NCBI RefSeq assembly: GCF_001262505.1
Contig: NZ_KQ410724.1
Span: 419,068 to 483,067, forward strand
Direction of reading: 5' to 3'
Origin: Shinella sp. SUS2
Lineage (GTDB): Bacteria > Pseudomonadota > Alphaproteobacteria > Rhizobiales > Rhizobiaceae
DNA: 64,000 bases
Made by a program: the position numbers and the translations under genes. The notes under the pieces were generated by a model that saw nothing but the letters and a program-made list of their open reading frames with translations, ran no database searches and was not told the origin of the DNA. The stretch's first letter is position 1; every line of letters starts with the position of its first letter. This document shows positions 62,156 to 64,000 of the stretch, piece after piece.

Positions 62156-62175
62156 TCCCGCATGCCTGAAACGAG

Positions 62176-62195
62176 AGCCGGGCTTCGGCCCGGCT
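62176..62195 (+). terminator. UUCG-loop hairpin after the secreted gene
   Basis: AGCCGGGC with GCCCGGCT and a TTCG loop lies 20 bases past the stop. It is followed only by TCTC, so termination strength is uncertain. Confidence 0.6.
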
Positions 62196-62197
62196 TC

Positions 62198-62281
62198 TCA
62201 AAACCAATGCCACGCGATCCAGAAGCAGGCGTAGGCAATCACCCCGATCACGAAGAGCCAAGCGATCTGTCGAGCGGCCAT
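62198..62281 (-). CDS. 27-aa single-helix peptide
   Basis: It begins MAARQIAWLFVIGVIAYACF, continues with aromatic residues and ends HWF. GGAGGCGTTC precedes the ATG. It is almost entirely one membrane helix with Trp at both ends. It is too short to classify, and a phage membrane peptide is possible. Confidence 0.45.
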   Translation of the reverse strand: MAARQIAWLFVIGVIAYACFWIAWHWF

Positions 62282-62383
62282 GAACGCCTCCTTCGGTTTG
62301 AACGACTGTTACCGGAACGCAACCATAGATGATAGGTTCAGATGCTTCCCTCTGTATCCTCGGTGAAGGGTAGAGGCAGGTCT

Positions 62384-62575
62384 TCAGTAGGTTTCGAGTT
62401 CTTCCTTGGTTTCGTAGCCACATTTATGGCAGCGCCAAGTGATGAAAGCCCCAACGGCCAATCCGCCCGCCTCCCATCCCGGCGAGCCATTTTGTTTCAT
62501 TGCGCTGTCATGCCCAAAACGCTTGGTGACCATTTCCATCTCGCCATGTCCTTTTGGGCAACTCCGCTCGCTCAT
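62384..62575 (-). CDS. Small zinc-ribbon protein, 63 aa
   Basis: It begins MSERSCPKGHGEMEMVTKRF after GGGAGGATTTG. Zinc ligands are CPKGH and CHKCGYE. Between them is a Gly-rich turn region (SPGWEAGGLAVGAFITWR). Confidence 0.7.
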   Translation of the reverse strand: MSERSCPKGHGEMEMVTKRFGHDSAMKQNGSPGWEAGGLAVGAFITWRCHKCGYETKEELETY

Positions 62576-62659
62576 CAAATCCTCCCAAGGTTAGCCCATG
62601 CCAGTCCTGAAAAATGTCCGGCATGAGAAGTTCTCGCAGCGCCTATCCGAAAGCAAGCC

Positions 62660-63283
62660 ATGATTGAGCGCCCACAGCCGCCAGAAAGCATGTTCGGTGT
62701 CGACGGCTCGCCGTTCACGCCAGCCCTCGACATGTCGGAGTGGGTGCGCGTCACTTTCCTCGATGAGGCGTCTCCCGTCTCTAATCCCGAGCATGCTCAT
62801 CTGGCAGAAGCCCATATCGGCTATCTCTGGGCAGCCGTGGAGAACACTCGCAAGGGCAAGCGCGTCATAGGTCAGTGCGAGACCGGAACGCCACAAGGCG
62901 CCATGGGTAAGTGGGCAAAGGCTCGCGTCGAGCAGCAGATCACGGAATGGTTCGGCTCAGTGCCGGATTTCATCATCACGCTCGATGCCCATTACTGCGC
63001 CCAGTGTGGTGATGCCGAGTTCATGGCGCTGGTCGAGCACGAGCTTTATCACGCCGCCCAGGATTTCGATTCATTCGGCGCTCCGAAATTCAACAGCCAG
63101 ACTGGTCGCCCGGTCTTCACCATTTGCGGGCACGACGTAGAGCAATTCATCGGTGTCGTCCGTCGCTATGGGGCAGATGCTGCCGGTGTTCGCGAGCTTG
63201 TAGACGCCGCCAGCCGGCCGCCGGAAATTGCCCGCGCGCACATCGAGCATGCATGTGGCACCTGCAATCTGCGAGTGGCCTAG
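62660..63283 (+). CDS. Phage metallopeptidase-like protein
   Basis: The 207-aa protein has a zinc-peptidase motif in FMALVEHELYHAAQDFDSFG (HExxH), with YCAQCGDAEF before it and a C-terminal VWRRYG-like helix. It resembles the putative phage metallopeptidase (PhageMetallopep) family found before late genes. The substrate is unknown. Confidence 0.75.
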   Translation: MIERPQPPESMFGVDGSPFTPALDMSEWVRVTFLDEASPVSNPEHAHLAEAHIGYLWAAVENTRKGKRVIGQCETGTPQGAMGKWAKARVEQQITEWFGSVPDFIITLDAHYCAQCGDAEFMALVEHELYHAAQDFDSFGAPKFNSQTGRPVFTICGHDVEQFIGVVRRYGADAAGVRELVDAASRPPEIARAHIEHACGTCNLRVA

Positions 63284-63525
63284 CCGACGACGATCTGGCC
63301 TTTCTGAACTTGCTCCGTAACATCCAGATCAAAGCGTTCTGCCTTGGCGGGATCACGGCCAAAGCGCGGTGGTACGAAGTGCAAGAAGTAGGACGCATTC
63401 CGGCTCTTTGAGCGTTCGATCTCAGTGTCGGACAGCTTTTGCCCGACATAGATCCCGCCTCCGATATGATGGCCCTCGACCACAACCTCTCTTTTCAAGG
63501 TGAACTTCACGGGGGTGATGGTCAT
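63280..63525 (-). CDS. Small basic phage protein, 81 aa
   Basis: It begins MTITPVKFTLKREVVVEGHH after GGAGGAAAGCG. It has beta-rich sequence (IGGGIYVGQKLSDTE, LHFVPPRFGRDP). It overlaps the metallopeptidase-like gene tail-to-tail by four bases. Confidence 0.65.
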   Translation of the reverse strand: MTITPVKFTLKREVVVEGHHIGGGIYVGQKLSDTEIERSKSRNASYFLHFVPPRFGRDPAKAERFDLDVTEQVQKGQIVVG

Positions 63526-63560
63526 CGCTTTCCTCCATTTGACTGGACTTTGACACGGCC

Positions 63561-63926
63561 ATGGCGAAAGCGAAACTCTCGGACGAGATAAAGACGTACA
63601 TCGTGCAGGCTCTGGCATGCTTCGATAGTCCTTCGATCGTCGCTGCTGCGGTCAAGAAGGAGTTTTCCATCGAGGTCAGCCGGCAGCTTGTCGAGAGCCA
63701 TGACCCGAACAAGAAGGCTGCTTCCGGCCTGGCGCCCAAGTGGCGCATTCTCTTCGAGGAGACCCGGAAGACATTTCTGGAGGATACCGCTTCCATAGGG
63801 ATCAGCCATCGGGCCGTTCGCCTTCGCGCGCTTCAGCGCATGGCCGACAAGGCGGAGGGGCAGGGCAACATGGTCCTGGCATCCTCCCTCCTAAAGCAGG
63901 CGGCGGAAGAGGTCGGTGGGAGCTGA
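63561..63926 (+). CDS. DUF2280 phage protein, terminase small-subunit-like
   Basis: The 121-aa protein begins MAKAKLSDEIKTYIVQALAC and has the DUF2280 pattern VAAAVKKEFSIEVSRQLVES and FLEDTASIGISHRAVRLRAL. Such genes lie next to terminase large subunits. The stop comes directly at the start of possible insertion-sequence repeats, so the natural C-terminus may be lost. Confidence 0.75.
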   Translation: MAKAKLSDEIKTYIVQALACFDSPSIVAAAVKKEFSIEVSRQLVESHDPNKKAASGLAPKWRILFEETRKTFLEDTASIGISHRAVRLRALQRMADKAEGQGNMVLASSLLKQAAEEVGGS

Positions 63927-64000
63927 GAGCGGCGGTGGAAAAGTCGGCCACGGTAGCGGCGGAATAGTCCAGCCGCGGGCGGAGTAAAAACCGGCCACCT
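63925..64000. mobile_element. Possible IS21-family-like left end (incomplete)
   Basis: Three imperfect repeats lie in this tail: GGTGGAAAAGTCGGCCACGG (63934-63953), GGCGGAATAGTCCAGCCGCG (63958-63977) and GGCGGAGTAAAAACCGGCCA from 63978. Each has a GGCGG-type start and a GCC-rich end. Multiple internal terminal repeats of this kind occur at IS21-family ends. No transposase is in view. Confidence 0.4.

Noticed and set aside
1..64000. CRISPR arrays
   Set aside because: No set of evenly spaced direct repeats was seen. The five operator copies are regulatory sites in two clusters, not an array.

Overview
The window looks like the chromosome of a Rhizobiaceae-type alphaproteobacterium (Rhizobium, Shinella or Ensifer-like). 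It is GC-rich. It carries a B12-dependent NrdJ as the ribonucleotide reductase, a 165-aa xanthine phosphoribosyltransferase, an alanine dehydrogenase divergent from an Lrp regulator, HlyU-, DUF1883- and DUF1203-type genes, and DUF982 genes. Assignments rest on reading motifs by eye, so genus is not fixed.

Bases 1-38,035 are ordinary chromosome. In order they hold: msrP-msrQ (periplasmic methionine sulfoxide repair) divergent from an HtrA/Deg protease and rarA; hydrolases and an endonuclease/exonuclease/phosphatase protein; nrdJ with a pair of NrdR-box-like sites upstream; gpt, GNAT, Usp, MoaB/CinA-like, wrbA and NUDIX genes; tRNA-Leu; a DUF47-pit phosphate pair and trkH; ilvA; hlyU; a GGDEF protein; lrp/ald; an APH-fold protein; an OmpA protein; a cysK-alaX-sseA-GNAT cluster; cfa; tRNA-Asn and small membrane proteins.

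Bases 38,170-38,990 are a collapsed prophage relic holding fragments of an integrase and an excisionase plus a decayed tRNA-Met region. Each fragment has an intact counterpart in the prophage that follows. From 39,208 to the window end is that prophage, which is not complete here. Its leftward arm (int, xis, HD, MazG-like, methyltransferase, Ead/Ea22-like, HNH, RecT-like and small proteins) is a tightly overlapped operon that starts near 49,162. The immunity region (49,200-52,750) has an S24-type CI repressor, a Cro-like protein and five copies of the operator TCGTAC-N5-GTACGA in two clusters. The rightward arm carries a GapR-ParB-like fusion, two methyltransferases, a replication module with a DnaA-domain-IV-only protein, DUF6456, a tRNA-Met, a phage metallopeptidase and a DUF2280 terminase-like protein. 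Repeats resembling an IS21-family end sit at the very end of the window.

The most interesting locus is an AT-richer three-gene cassette (49,889-51,690) directly downstream of the repressor gene and coupled to it. It encodes an HSP90/histidine-kinase-type ATPase with a STAS-like N-terminus, a DUF4325 STAS-like protein and a PIN-domain nuclease. By position it resembles lambda cI-rexAB, so it is probably expressed in the lysogen. It is a candidate for an undescribed defence or superinfection-exclusion system built on partner-switching parts.
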